From contig JAXHUH010000209.1 of the NCBI GenBank assembly GCA_034211175.1, positions 1 through 23,931 of the forward strand: a stretch of 23,931 bases of DNA, written 5' to 3'. Made by a program: the position numbers and the translations under genes. Source of the DNA: JAXHUH01 sp034211175 (GTDB taxonomy: Bacteria; Actinomycetota; Acidimicrobiia; Acidimicrobiales; CAIXPF01). Position 1 is the first letter of the stretch. Each line of letters begins with the position of its first letter. Shown here piece by piece: positions 16,487 to 22,443 of the stretch. Under the pieces are notes generated by a model that was not told the DNA's origin, did no database searches, and was given only the letters and a program-made list of their open reading frames with translations.

Positions 16487-16600
16487 TCAGCGGACGCGGG
16501 CCTCGGCGGCCCTCGCCTGGATCTCCCTGACGGTCTCGTCCGGTGACTGGGCCCCGGTGATCAGCCGGACGTGACCGACTGCGGGCACCGTGGCGCCGGG
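16487..16600 (-). pseudogene. Possible gene remnant (C-terminal-like fragment)
   Basis: In the gap between the exporter and the small anchored protein, one minus-strand frame reads a protein-like tail, VGHVRLITGAQSPDETVREI, ending in an amphipathic Ala/Arg/Glu helix and TGA at 16487. Nearly every third codon position is G or C, as in true genes here. It has no matching upstream half: the overlapping region is used by another gene one frame off. It may be the worn end of a lost gene, or chance in GC-rich DNA. Confidence 0.2.
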
Positions 16601-16601
16601 G

Positions 16602-17015
16602 TCAGCCGTCGGAGGTGCGGTAGCAGCGGTCGGTCGGGTCGCCGTCGACGACGCAGGCGGCGACGCCCGACAGGCCGACGATCGCACGGTCGCCGAGCGG
16701 TCGGGCCAGCTCGACGTCGAACGTGGTCGTCAGCCCCGTGGCATCGCAGTCGCCGGCCTCGTTCTGCTCGGCCCGCAGCGTGACGACCGCAGCGGTCTCC
16801 TCGACGACCTCCACCCGGGGCCCGTCCGGGCACGCCATGTGACGCACCGTGACCGAGAGCTCGGCGCTCGTCTCCGAGCCGGCCACCTCCTCGACCGCCA
16901 CCGGCTCCCAGTCCGGTCGGTTCGCCGACCAGACGAGCAGGGCGATCAAGCCGGCGACGACCAGGAGGTACGCGACGGCGGACCGGCGGCCGGAGCGAAC
17001 GACGGTTGCGGCCAT
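16602..17015 (-). CDS. Small membrane-anchored protein with four cysteines, unknown function
   Basis: A 137-residue protein I do not recognise. It has a short basic N terminus (RSGRRS), one hydrophobic helix at about residues 13-30 (AVAYLLVVAGLIALLVWS), and an external domain of about 105 residues rich in Val, Glu and Asp. The domain has four cysteines (62, 90, 121, 131), which could form two disulfides outside the cell. The helix could be a signal anchor, as no clear cleavage site follows. ATG 17015 has GGAGGG close upstream. It begins 31 bases after the Crp-type regulator gene on the same strand, so the two are probably co-transcribed. No enzyme motif is visible. Confidence 0.6.
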   Translation of the reverse strand: MAATVVRSGRRSAVAYLLVVAGLIALLVWSANRPDWEPVAVEEVAGSETSAELSVTVRHMACPDGPRVEVVEETAAVVTLRAEQNEAGDCDATGLTTTFDVELARPLGDRAIVGLSGVAACVVDGDPTDRCYRTSDG

Positions 17016-17046
17016 ACCCTCCAGGATCGCGCGGATGAGACGCCTG

Positions 17047-17727
17047 TCACCTTCGGAGGCCGGCTCGTTCCGCCAGGCGCCCCCGGTCGACGACGTCGAC
17101 CCGGCCCCGGCCGAGGGTCACGAGGCCCTCCTTCTCGATGACCCGGAGGACCTTGTTGACGGTCGGGCGGGTCGTGCCGGCCATGGCGGCCAGGTCCTCC
17201 TGGCGCAGCGGCACCGTGGAGGTCGGGTCCTCGGGGTCGTCGGCGAAGATGTCGGCGAGCTCGGTGAGCCGGTGGAGCACCCGGCTGTCGGCGTCGACGT
17301 GGCGGGCCTCGAGGAGCAGGTGGGTGAGCCGCCGGGCGCGGTCGGAGAGGACGTCGATCAGGAACCGGTCGATGCCGGGGTGGTTGCGGCGCAGTTCGTT
17401 CACGTCGGCGACGGTCGCCACCAGCGTCTCGGCGTCACCGATGGCGACGATCGTGGCGTTGCGCCGCTCCCGGTGCTCCAGCAGGACCTGCTCACCGAAC
17501 ACGGCGCCGGGCCCGAGGACGGCGAGCGCCGCCTCCTCGCCGGTGATGGTGACGGTGCGGGCCATGAACCGGCCGGCGGACACCATGTGGAGCGTCTCGC
17601 CGATGTCGCCCTCGCGACAGACGATGGCGCCCGCCGCCCACCGGCGGCGCACCATCTGGTCGAGCACCGCGGCCCGGACGTCGGCGGGGAGCCCGTCGAG
17701 CATCGGGAAGTTCGCCGCGGCCAACAC
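17047..17727 (-). CDS. Crp/Fnr family transcriptional regulator
   Basis: A 226-residue DNA-binding protein. The N-terminal cyclic-nucleotide-binding-type beta barrel covers about residues 10-115, with GAVFGEQVLLEHRERRNATIVA (residues 74-95) in the position of the phosphate-binding cassette; the Arg and Ala after FGE are compatible with nucleotide binding. A long dimer helix (115-145) leads to a winged helix-turn-helix at about 172-215: LRQEDLAAMAGTTRPTVNKVLRVIEKEGLV. There is no Fnr-type cysteine cluster, so an iron-sulfur sensor is unlikely. GTG 17727 has GGGAGG 9 bases upstream. The small four-cysteine protein follows on the same strand. Targets and ligand cannot be told from sequence. Confidence 0.9.
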   Translation of the reverse strand: MLAAANFPMLDGLPADVRAAVLDQMVRRRWAAGAIVCREGDIGETLHMVSAGRFMARTVTITGEEAALAVLGPGAVFGEQVLLEHRERRNATIVAIGDAETLVATVADVNELRRNHPGIDRFLIDVLSDRARRLTHLLLEARHVDADSRVLHRLTELADIFADDPEDPTSTVPLRQEDLAAMAGTTRPTVNKVLRVIEKEGLVTLGRGRVDVVDRGRLAERAGLRR

Positions 17728-17790
17728 GTCACCGAGCCTCCCACACCCTCGTTCCGGAGGACACGAACGACCACCACACGGAAGATCGGT

Positions 17791-17811
17791 CCCCCGGTTC
17801 GCCCCCGGGGG
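17791..17811 (-). terminator. Hairpin terminator after the SGNH lipoprotein gene
   Basis: Perfect 7-base arms, CCCCCGG (17791-17797) and CCGGGGG (17805-17811), flank a 7-base loop, starting 6 bases past the stop codon on the minus strand. No T tract is present, as is usual in such GC-rich genomes. It separates this gene from the Crp-type regulator downstream. Confidence 0.5.
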
Positions 17812-17817
17812 TGGGGT

Positions 17818-19170
17818 TCACGGGGTGGCGAGGGCGTCGAGCACGACCTCGGCGTAGGTGGCGACGCCGGCGGCGTCGGGGTGGACGCAGTCCACGACGC
17901 TGACCCAGGTCTCGACCGGTGAGGCACCGGCCGAGCAGTACGGGTCGGTCAGGTCGGCGAGCTCGCGGACCAGGTCGGCGATGGCGCCCTCGGCGTTCTG
18001 GCTGAGCAGGTCCGCGCCGAGGCGGCGGCCGGCGCCGTGCCCGGCGAACGTGTCGCCGAGATCGGCCAGCGTGACCCGGTCGGCCGGCTGGTCGTCGACC
18101 GCGGCACCGATCGCGTCGCCGAGCCGGCCGAGCGCCCCGGCGACCGCGTCGCGGAAGCACTCGCCGGTGCAGCCCTCGACACCGTTCGGGTCGTCGGCGA
18201 CAGGGTTGTGGTAGGTGGTGACGACGATCCGGGCGTCGGTCTCGGTGACGAGCCGATCGAGGATCGTCCCGAGCTCGTCACCGAAGCCCGCCAGGCGCTC
18301 GTCGAGGCCGTCCTCGTCGAGCCCGTCGTCGCCGACCAGCTCGGACGGCTCGGTGAAGCGGGCGTCGTTCGCCCCGACGGTCAGCACCACGTAGCCCGGG
18401 TTCGAGCGCACCGCCCAGTCGACCTGGGTCAGGGGCCCGTCGACGTCGAGGCCGGGGATCGCGGCCCGCACCGGGGTACCCAGCAGCTGGGAGGCGGTGG
18501 CGCCGGTGCAGGCGACCACGCCGACCTCGATCGGTGCCGGCAGCGACCCGGCGAGCGCCAGCCCGTCGGCGACGCGGCGGGGGTAGCCGGCGCCGTCGGC
18601 CCGGAAGCACGGGTCGAGCCCGAGGTAGTCGAGGGCGTCGAGCCCGTGTCCGGCCGCGACGGAATCGCCCAGCGCGACGAGCAGGTCGTCCCGGCGCGGC
18701 CACCGGGCCGCCATCTCCACGGTCTCCGACACCGACGCACCGTCGGTGTCGGTGGCGGTGATCGTGACGTCCCAGCTGCCGGACGCCGGGGGACGCCACT
18801 CGAGCGTCGAACCGTCGAGGCGGGCGTCGGGGGGAAGGCCGTCGGCGGTGAGCTCGACGTCGCCACCGTCGACGGCGGACGCGGTGATCGAGAACGAGGA
18901 CGTCGTCCCGATCCCGGCGACGAGCCGGTCCTCCACGGTCAACGACGGCGGGCGGACCGCCTCGGTCGTCGTCGTGGTCGTCGGATCGGACGAGGGGGTC
19001 GTCGAGGTGTCGGCACCGTCGGGCTCGACCGTCGTCGAGACGGTCGCCTGGTCGATCGGGTCCTCGATGTCGCGGGCGTCGCCGATCGATCCCGAGCACG
19101 AACCCACCAGGGCCGCCGCCACGCTCGCCACGAGACCGAACACCGCGCGCCGGGAGGGGGGTGGGCGCAC
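17818..19170 (-). CDS. Secreted SGNH/GDSL hydrolase lipoprotein with Ig-like domain
   Basis: A 450-residue exported esterase/lipase-like protein. The signal peptide RRAVFGLVASVAAALVGSC has a lipobox-like VGSC (Cys25). A Thr/Ser/Pro-rich linker (about 42-75) spans to a putative Ig-like domain (about 75-155, with ELTADGLPPDARLDGSTLEW as in cell-wall-associated Ig folds). The SGNH domain has GDSVAAG with nucleophile Ser170, GAND with Asn268, and DCVHPDAAG with the Asp427/His430 pair, so the catalytic set is complete. Six cysteines in the catalytic domain (PCF, ACT, GCTGEC, PYC, VDCVH) could form three disulfides, as in the Streptomyces SEST/lipase group. GTG 19170 is preceded by TAGGGT at 6 bases, pointing to a leaderless message. 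The substrate may be a lipid or acylated wall polymer. Confidence 0.85.
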   Translation of the reverse strand: MRPPPSRRAVFGLVASVAAALVGSCSGSIGDARDIEDPIDQATVSTTVEPDGADTSTTPSSDPTTTTTTEAVRPPSLTVEDRLVAGIGTTSSFSITASAVDGGDVELTADGLPPDARLDGSTLEWRPPASGSWDVTITATDTDGASVSETVEMAARWPRRDDLLVALGDSVAAGHGLDALDYLGLDPCFRADGAGYPRRVADGLALAGSLPAPIEVGVVACTGATASQLLGTPVRAAIPGLDVDGPLTQVDWAVRSNPGYVVLTVGANDARFTEPSELVGDDGLDEDGLDERLAGFGDELGTILDRLVTETDARIVVTTYHNPVADDPNGVEGCTGECFRDAVAGALGRLGDAIGAAVDDQPADRVTLADLGDTFAGHGAGRRLGADLLSQNAEGAIADLVRELADLTDPYCSAGASPVETWVSVVDCVHPDAAGVATYAEVVLDALATP

Positions 19171-19176
19171 CCGGTC

Positions 19177-19182
19177 ACCCTA
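19177..19182 (-). promoter_or_regulatory. -10 box of the SGNH lipoprotein gene (leaderless)
   Basis: TAGGGT on the minus strand ends exactly 6 bases before GTG 19170. The 6 bases between (GACCGG) hold no Shine-Dalgarno. No convincing -35 hexamer is seen. Confidence 0.5.
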
Positions 19183-19469
19183 TCGACGCGCCGGGCGCTC
19201 CCGCCCCGGATCCGGGCGGCACCGAGGTCACGGCGCCGGCATTCCGCAGGATGCACGAAGGCCCCAGGGCCAACGCCGGAGCCACCGGTCACGACCGAGC
19301 AATGCCGCCCGAGCCTCGTCGACCGACGCCCCCGTCCCGCCGACACCCGGCCCGGTTGTCACAGCGGGGACCCACAGGTGTCGTGGGCGGGCGCCGGCGG
19401 CGGCCGACGAGGCCGGAACCGGTGACCGCCCGTCCGAGGAGACCACGAGACGAGCGGGTGGACGAGACG
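19183..19469. other. Divergent intergenic region
   Basis: About 290 bases between two divergent lipoprotein genes. A bulged palindrome, CCGCCC and GGGCGG around GGATCC, lies at 19201-19219, close to the minus-strand promoter. A plus-strand TTGTCA (19356-19361) could be a -35 for the 19470 gene, but no good -10 follows. Open frames crossing it have no protein-like content. I see no RNA gene. Confidence 0.4.
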
Positions 19470-20114
19470 ATGCGAAGGACCGTGCAGGTCATCGGAGCAC
19501 TGGCGATCGCGGCGGTGCTGGCCGGGTGTGGGGAGGTGACGCCGGACAGCGCCCGGGTCACGGTGCGCCCCGCCGACGGGACCGGGGACACCACCACCGG
19601 GGACTCCCCGGACGAGGCTGGCGACTCGGCGGCCGACACCACCGATCCGACGGACGACCCCGACGAGAGCGGCGGCGCCGACGGGACCGCAGCCAGCCCG
19701 TACCCGATCGGCGCCACGGCGACGATGGGTGACTACGACGTGACCGTGACCGGCGTGGTCTACGACGCCACCGACGTCGTCATGGCGGAGAACCAGTTCA
19801 ACGACGCGCCGTCCAACGGCGCGTACGTCCGGATCGACACCGCGGCGACCTACACCGGCGCGGATCGTGGCCAGGCGCTCAACTTCCACGCCGAGGTCCA
19901 CCAGGCCGACGGGCAGATCGTCTCCAGCTTCGACCACTCGGTGGTCGGGCCCGACGAGTTCTCCGACCAGTCCGACGTCGCCAACGGCGGCACGATCACC
20001 GGGGCGTTCTACGTGGACGCCACCGCCGACCCGTCGACGCCGGTGTGCGTCGTCAAGTCGTTCGGCCTCGACGACCCGGTCTGCTGGGCCGAGGCCGTCA
20101 CCCCGGCCGGCTGA
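19470..20114 (+). CDS. DUF4352-like lipoprotein
   Basis: A 214-residue predicted lipoprotein. The signal peptide MRRTVQVIGALAIAAVLAGC carries the lipobox LAGC with acylated Cys20. A Thr/Asp/Gly/Ser-rich, disordered stalk (about 25-72) follows, then a beta-rich domain from about residue 75 that opens with YPIGATATMGDYDVTVTGVV and continues with GAYVRIDTAATYTG. This layout is typical of DUF4352-type extracellular immunoglobulin-like domains. Cys193 and Cys205 near the end may form a disulfide. No catalytic motif is visible; members are usually surface or cell-wall proteins of unknown role. ATG 19470 is chosen by the signal peptide; GTG 19458, in frame, is an alternative and neither has a strong Shine-Dalgarno. 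Its 3' end faces a dense set of hairpins. Confidence 0.8.
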   Translation: MRRTVQVIGALAIAAVLAGCGEVTPDSARVTVRPADGTGDTTTGDSPDEAGDSAADTTDPTDDPDESGGADGTAASPYPIGATATMGDYDVTVTGVVYDATDVVMAENQFNDAPSNGAYVRIDTAATYTGADRGQALNFHAEVHQADGQIVSSFDHSVVGPDEFSDQSDVANGGTITGAFYVDATADPSTPVCVVKSFGLDDPVCWAEAVTPAG

Positions 20115-20120
20115 GGCCCC

Positions 20121-20156
20121 GGCCAGGTGGCCGTCGGGCGGGACGGTCACCTGGTC
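20121..20156 (+). terminator. Strong hairpin 1 of 3 in a convergent gap
   Basis: A 15-base left arm (20121-20135) pairs along its whole length with 20142-20156 around a 6-base loop, with two G-U pairs if read as plus-strand RNA. It begins 6 bases after the DUF4352-like gene. There is no T tract. Very likely the terminator of that gene. Confidence 0.7.
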
Positions 20157-20160
20157 ACGG

Positions 20161-20194
20161 GAGCGGGTCGTGCACGGGCGGACGCGACCCGTTC
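20161..20194 (+). terminator. Hairpin 2 of 3 in a convergent gap
   Basis: gagcgggtcg (20161-20170) pairs with cgacccgttc (20185-20194) around a 14-base loop, with one G-U pair in the plus-strand RNA sense. It sits 4 bases after hairpin 1. Confidence 0.5.
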
Positions 20195-20200
20195 CCGCAT

Positions 20201-20234
20201 CCCGCCCGGCCCGCGGTGGCGCGGGTCGGGCGGG
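20201..20234. terminator. Strong hairpin 3 of 3 in a convergent gap
   Basis: Arms 20201-20215 and 20220-20234 form a 15-bp stem around a 4-base loop, with one G-U pair in the plus-strand sense (an A-C mismatch on the minus strand). It lies 12 bases past the stop of the minus-strand phosphotransferase, so it can also terminate that gene. Confidence 0.65.
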
Positions 20235-20246
20235 CACGGCGTGCGA

Positions 20247-21293
20247 TCAGGTGTCGAGCACGTCCCGGGCGGCGACGGCCAGGCCCTCGACCTGGGCCTT
20301 GAACGCGTCGGTGTCGGCGTCCGCGCCCATCACGCCCTTGAGGTAGCGGGCGAGGACACCCTCGACGATGGCGGCGAGGCGCCAGTACTGGAACGCCCGG
20401 TAGTAGCCGATGCCGCTCAGGTCGCGCCCCGACAGCTCGGCGTAGCGCTCGATCAGCTCCTCGCGGGTCGAGAACCCGCCGGCCGCGGTCGGCGCGGCCG
20501 CGGCACCCCGCGACGTCGGGCCCTCCTCACCGGGCTGGGCCCAGTTGTTGAGCAGGTAGCCGACATCGGCGAGCGGGTCGCCGAGGGTGCACAGCTCCCA
20601 GTCGAGGATGGCCGCGACGTGGCCGTCCTTCGCGGTGAGCATGTTCCCGAGCCGGTAGTCGCCGTGGACGATGCCCGAGCCGACCTGTTCGGGCATGTCC
20701 GACTCGAGCGTGTCGGCCAGCTCCTCCATGAGCGGGAGCTCGCGGGTCTTCGACTTCTCCCACTGGGTGCGCCACCGCTTCATCTGGCGGGCCAGGTAGG
20801 CCTCGCGTCGCCCGAGGTCACCGAGGCCGATGTCGTCGGGCTCGATGGCGTGGAGCGCGGCGAGGTCGGTGACGACGTCGTTCGCCGCGATCCGCCGCAG
20901 CGACTCGTCGGCGAAGTGCTCCTCGACCTTCTCGGCGTTGTCGAGCACGACGCCGTCGACGAAGCCCATCACGTAGAACGGGGCGTCGTTGACAGCCTCG
21001 TCCTCGCACAGCCCGAGCGCCGGCGGCACCGGCACGTCGGTCCGGCCGACCCCCGAGATGATCTTGTGCTCGCGGGCCATGTCGTGGGCCGTGGCCAGCA
21101 CCGCCCCGGTCGGCGGGCGGCGCAGCGCGTAGGCGGTGCCCGCGGCGTCGACCACCCGGTAGGTGAGGTTCGAGTGTCCGCCGGCGAGCAGCGACACGGT
21201 CATCGGGGCCTGGAAGCCCTCGATGTTCTCCTCGAACCAGCTCGTCACCCGGGCCGTGTCGACCCCGACGACCTCTTGCCCCGTTGAAGCCAT
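20247..21293 (-). CDS. ACAD10/LvaA-like phosphotransferase (APH family)
   Basis: A 348-residue kinase-like protein. The nucleotide loop is LAGGHSNLTYRVVD (about residues 36-49); the catalytic loop is HGDYRLGN (His210, Asp212, Asn217) and the metal-binding motif is LDWELCTLGDPLADVGYLL (Asp231). These match the acyl-CoA-dehydrogenase-associated branch of the aminoglycoside phosphotransferase family (ACAD10/ACAD11 N-terminal domain, LvaA) rather than antibiotic-resistance enzymes. Characterised relatives phosphorylate 4-hydroxyacyl-CoAs so that an acyl-CoA dehydrogenase partner can process them. Here no acyl-CoA dehydrogenase is adjacent in the window, so the role is inferred from family only. 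ATG 21293 has AAGGGGAG at good spacing. A possible -10 (TACGGT, 21326-21321) lies upstream, next to a 13-bp palindrome, CGGTCG-C-CGACCG, at 21312-21324. Confidence 0.88.
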   Translation of the reverse strand: MASTGQEVVGVDTARVTSWFEENIEGFQAPMTVSLLAGGHSNLTYRVVDAAGTAYALRRPPTGAVLATAHDMAREHKIISGVGRTDVPVPPALGLCEDEAVNDAPFYVMGFVDGVVLDNAEKVEEHFADESLRRIAANDVVTDLAALHAIEPDDIGLGDLGRREAYLARQMKRWRTQWEKSKTRELPLMEELADTLESDMPEQVGSGIVHGDYRLGNMLTAKDGHVAAILDWELCTLGDPLADVGYLLNNWAQPGEEGPTSRGAAAAPTAAGGFSTREELIERYAELSGRDLSGIGYYRAFQYWRLAAIVEGVLARYLKGVMGADADTDAFKAQVEGLAVAARDVLDT

Positions 21294-21311
21294 GGCCACT
21301 CCCCTTCGGAT

Positions 21312-21326
21312 CGGTCGCCGACCGTA
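21312..21326 (-). promoter_or_regulatory. Promoter/operator region of the phosphotransferase gene
   Basis: TACGGT (21326-21321, minus strand) is a TAnnnT-type -10, and the palindrome CGGTCGCCGACCG (21312-21324) overlaps it and the likely start of transcription. That is a position where a repressor would act. The -35 is weak. Confidence 0.35.
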
Positions 21327-21490
21327 CCGAACCCCGGTGGTCGCGTTCGAAACGACGCACCGTCCGATGCGTCGCGGCGGGGCGTCGCAACACCCCGCGA
21401 GGAGGGTCGACGCGGCACCGTTGCCGGCTACGCCGGAGGGTGACCCGCGAGGTCGCCCGTGTGATCGACGCGGATCATCCTCGTCGCCGA

Positions 21491-21507
21491 CGACCGCCCG
21501 GCGGTCG
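21491..21507. promoter_or_regulatory. 17-bp palindrome upstream of NatA-like gene
   Basis: CGACCGCC and GGCGGTCG are perfect 8-base arms around a single C. It ends 5 bases before the -10 candidate TAGCGT (21513-21518), so it covers the -35 and spacer region of the exporter promoter. Operator function is inferred from position. Confidence 0.45.
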
Positions 21508-21512
21508 ATTCG

Positions 21513-21518
21513 TAGCGT
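21513..21518 (+). promoter_or_regulatory. -10 box of the NatAB-like operon
   Basis: TAGCGT fits TAnnnT. A start near 21525 would give a leader of about 30 bases containing CGGAGGG (21545-21551), the ribosome binding site 4 bases before ATG 21556. Unlike several genes here, this one appears to have a normal leader. Confidence 0.45.
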
Positions 21519-21555
21519 CGCCCACGGGGCCGAGAGCCGGCCCGCGGAGGGTGTG

Positions 21556-22443
21556 ATGTTGGAGCTGGAGAAGCTCGACAAGCGCTACGGCGACGTCGTG
21601 GCGCTCCGATCGATGACCTGGACGGCGACCCGGGGCCGCCTCGTCGGGTTCCTCGGCCCGAACGGGGCCGGCAAGACCACGTCGATGCGCTCGGTGTTCG
21701 GCCTGGTCGACCTCGACGGCGGCGCGGTCCGCTGGGACGAGGAGCCGGTCGGGCCGTGGGCGTGGTCGCGCTTCGGCTACATGCCCGAGCAACGCGGCCT
21801 CTACCCGCGCATGGCCGTCGGCGAGCAGATCACCTACTTCGCCGAGCTCCACGGCATGGAGCGGGCCGAGGCCCACGACGCGGCGACCGCGCTGCTCGAC
21901 GAGCTCGGGCTCGGCGACCGGGCCGGCGATGCGCTGCGGGACCTGTCCCACGGCAACCAGCAGCGGGTCCAGCTCGCGGTGGCGCTGGTCCACGAACCCG
22001 ACTGCCTGATCCTCGACGAACCGTTCTCGGGCCTCGACCCGATCGGCGTGGAGGCGATGACCGCCACGCTGCGGGAACGGGCCGCCCGGGGCGGCGCGGT
22101 GGTGTTCTCGAGCCACCAGCTCGACCTCGTCGAGTCGTTGTGCGACGACGTCGTCGTGGTCCACGACGGCGCGGTCGTGCTCGACGGTCCGCTCGACCGG
22201 GTGCGACGGACCGCGCCGCACCGGCGGGTCGAGGTCGAGCTGGCCGGCGGCGCGACCTGGGAGCCGCCACCCGGCGCCACCGATGTCGAGCGCCGCAGCG
22301 GTCGGCTGCGCTTCCTCGTCGACGAGGATGCCGACGCCGCCGCGCTGCTCGCGTCGGCCCGGGCCGCCGACGAGGTCGCGCACTTCTCGTTCTCCGCGCC
22401 GTCACTGTCGGAGATCTTCCGCGCCGCGGTGGTGGGCCCATGA
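21556..22443 (+). CDS. ABC-2 exporter ATP-binding protein (NatA/YhaQ-like)
   Basis: A 295-residue ATPase. Motifs: Walker A GPNGAGKTT (34-42), GYMPEQRGLYPRM in the Q-loop region, signature LSHGNQQ (130-136), Walker B LILDEP with Asp154/Glu155, and H-loop His187 in SSHQLDL. The Met-Pro-Glu-Gln-Arg-Gly-Leu-Tyr phrase and LS-x-GNQQ signature mark the NatA/YhaQ group. A C-terminal extension (about 215-295, DUF4162-like) ends in FSFSAPSLSEIFRAAV. It is preceded by a strong ribosome binding site and coupled to the permease by a 4-bp overlap (ATGA). Relatives export sodium ions, or drugs and lipids; substrate not known. Confidence 0.92.
   Translation: MLELEKLDKRYGDVVALRSMTWTATRGRLVGFLGPNGAGKTTSMRSVFGLVDLDGGAVRWDEEPVGPWAWSRFGYMPEQRGLYPRMAVGEQITYFAELHGMERAEAHDAATALLDELGLGDRAGDALRDLSHGNQQRVQLAVALVHEPDCLILDEPFSGLDPIGVEAMTATLRERAARGGAVVFSSHQLDLVESLCDDVVVVHDGAVVLDGPLDRVRRTAPHRRVEVELAGGATWEPPPGATDVERRSGRLRFLVDEDADAAALLASARAADEVAHFSFSAPSLSEIFRAAVVGP

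Noticed and set aside
19228..19446. Small minus-strand open frame in the divergent gap between the two lipoprotein genes
   Set aside because: No ribosome binding site, no -10 box, and a translation of Ala/Gly/Arg/Pro without any recognisable feature.
20247..21293. Aminoglycoside-resistance kinase
   Set aside because: The APH motifs are in the form seen in the ACAD10/LvaA branch (HGDYRLGN, LDWELCTLGDPLADVGY), not in resistance enzymes.
21943..21963. Degenerate ABC signature (LSHGNQQ) as a sign of a non-functional ATPase
   Set aside because: NatA/YhaQ-type ATPases regularly have LS-x-GNQQ signatures, and Walker A, Walker B and the H-loop are intact.
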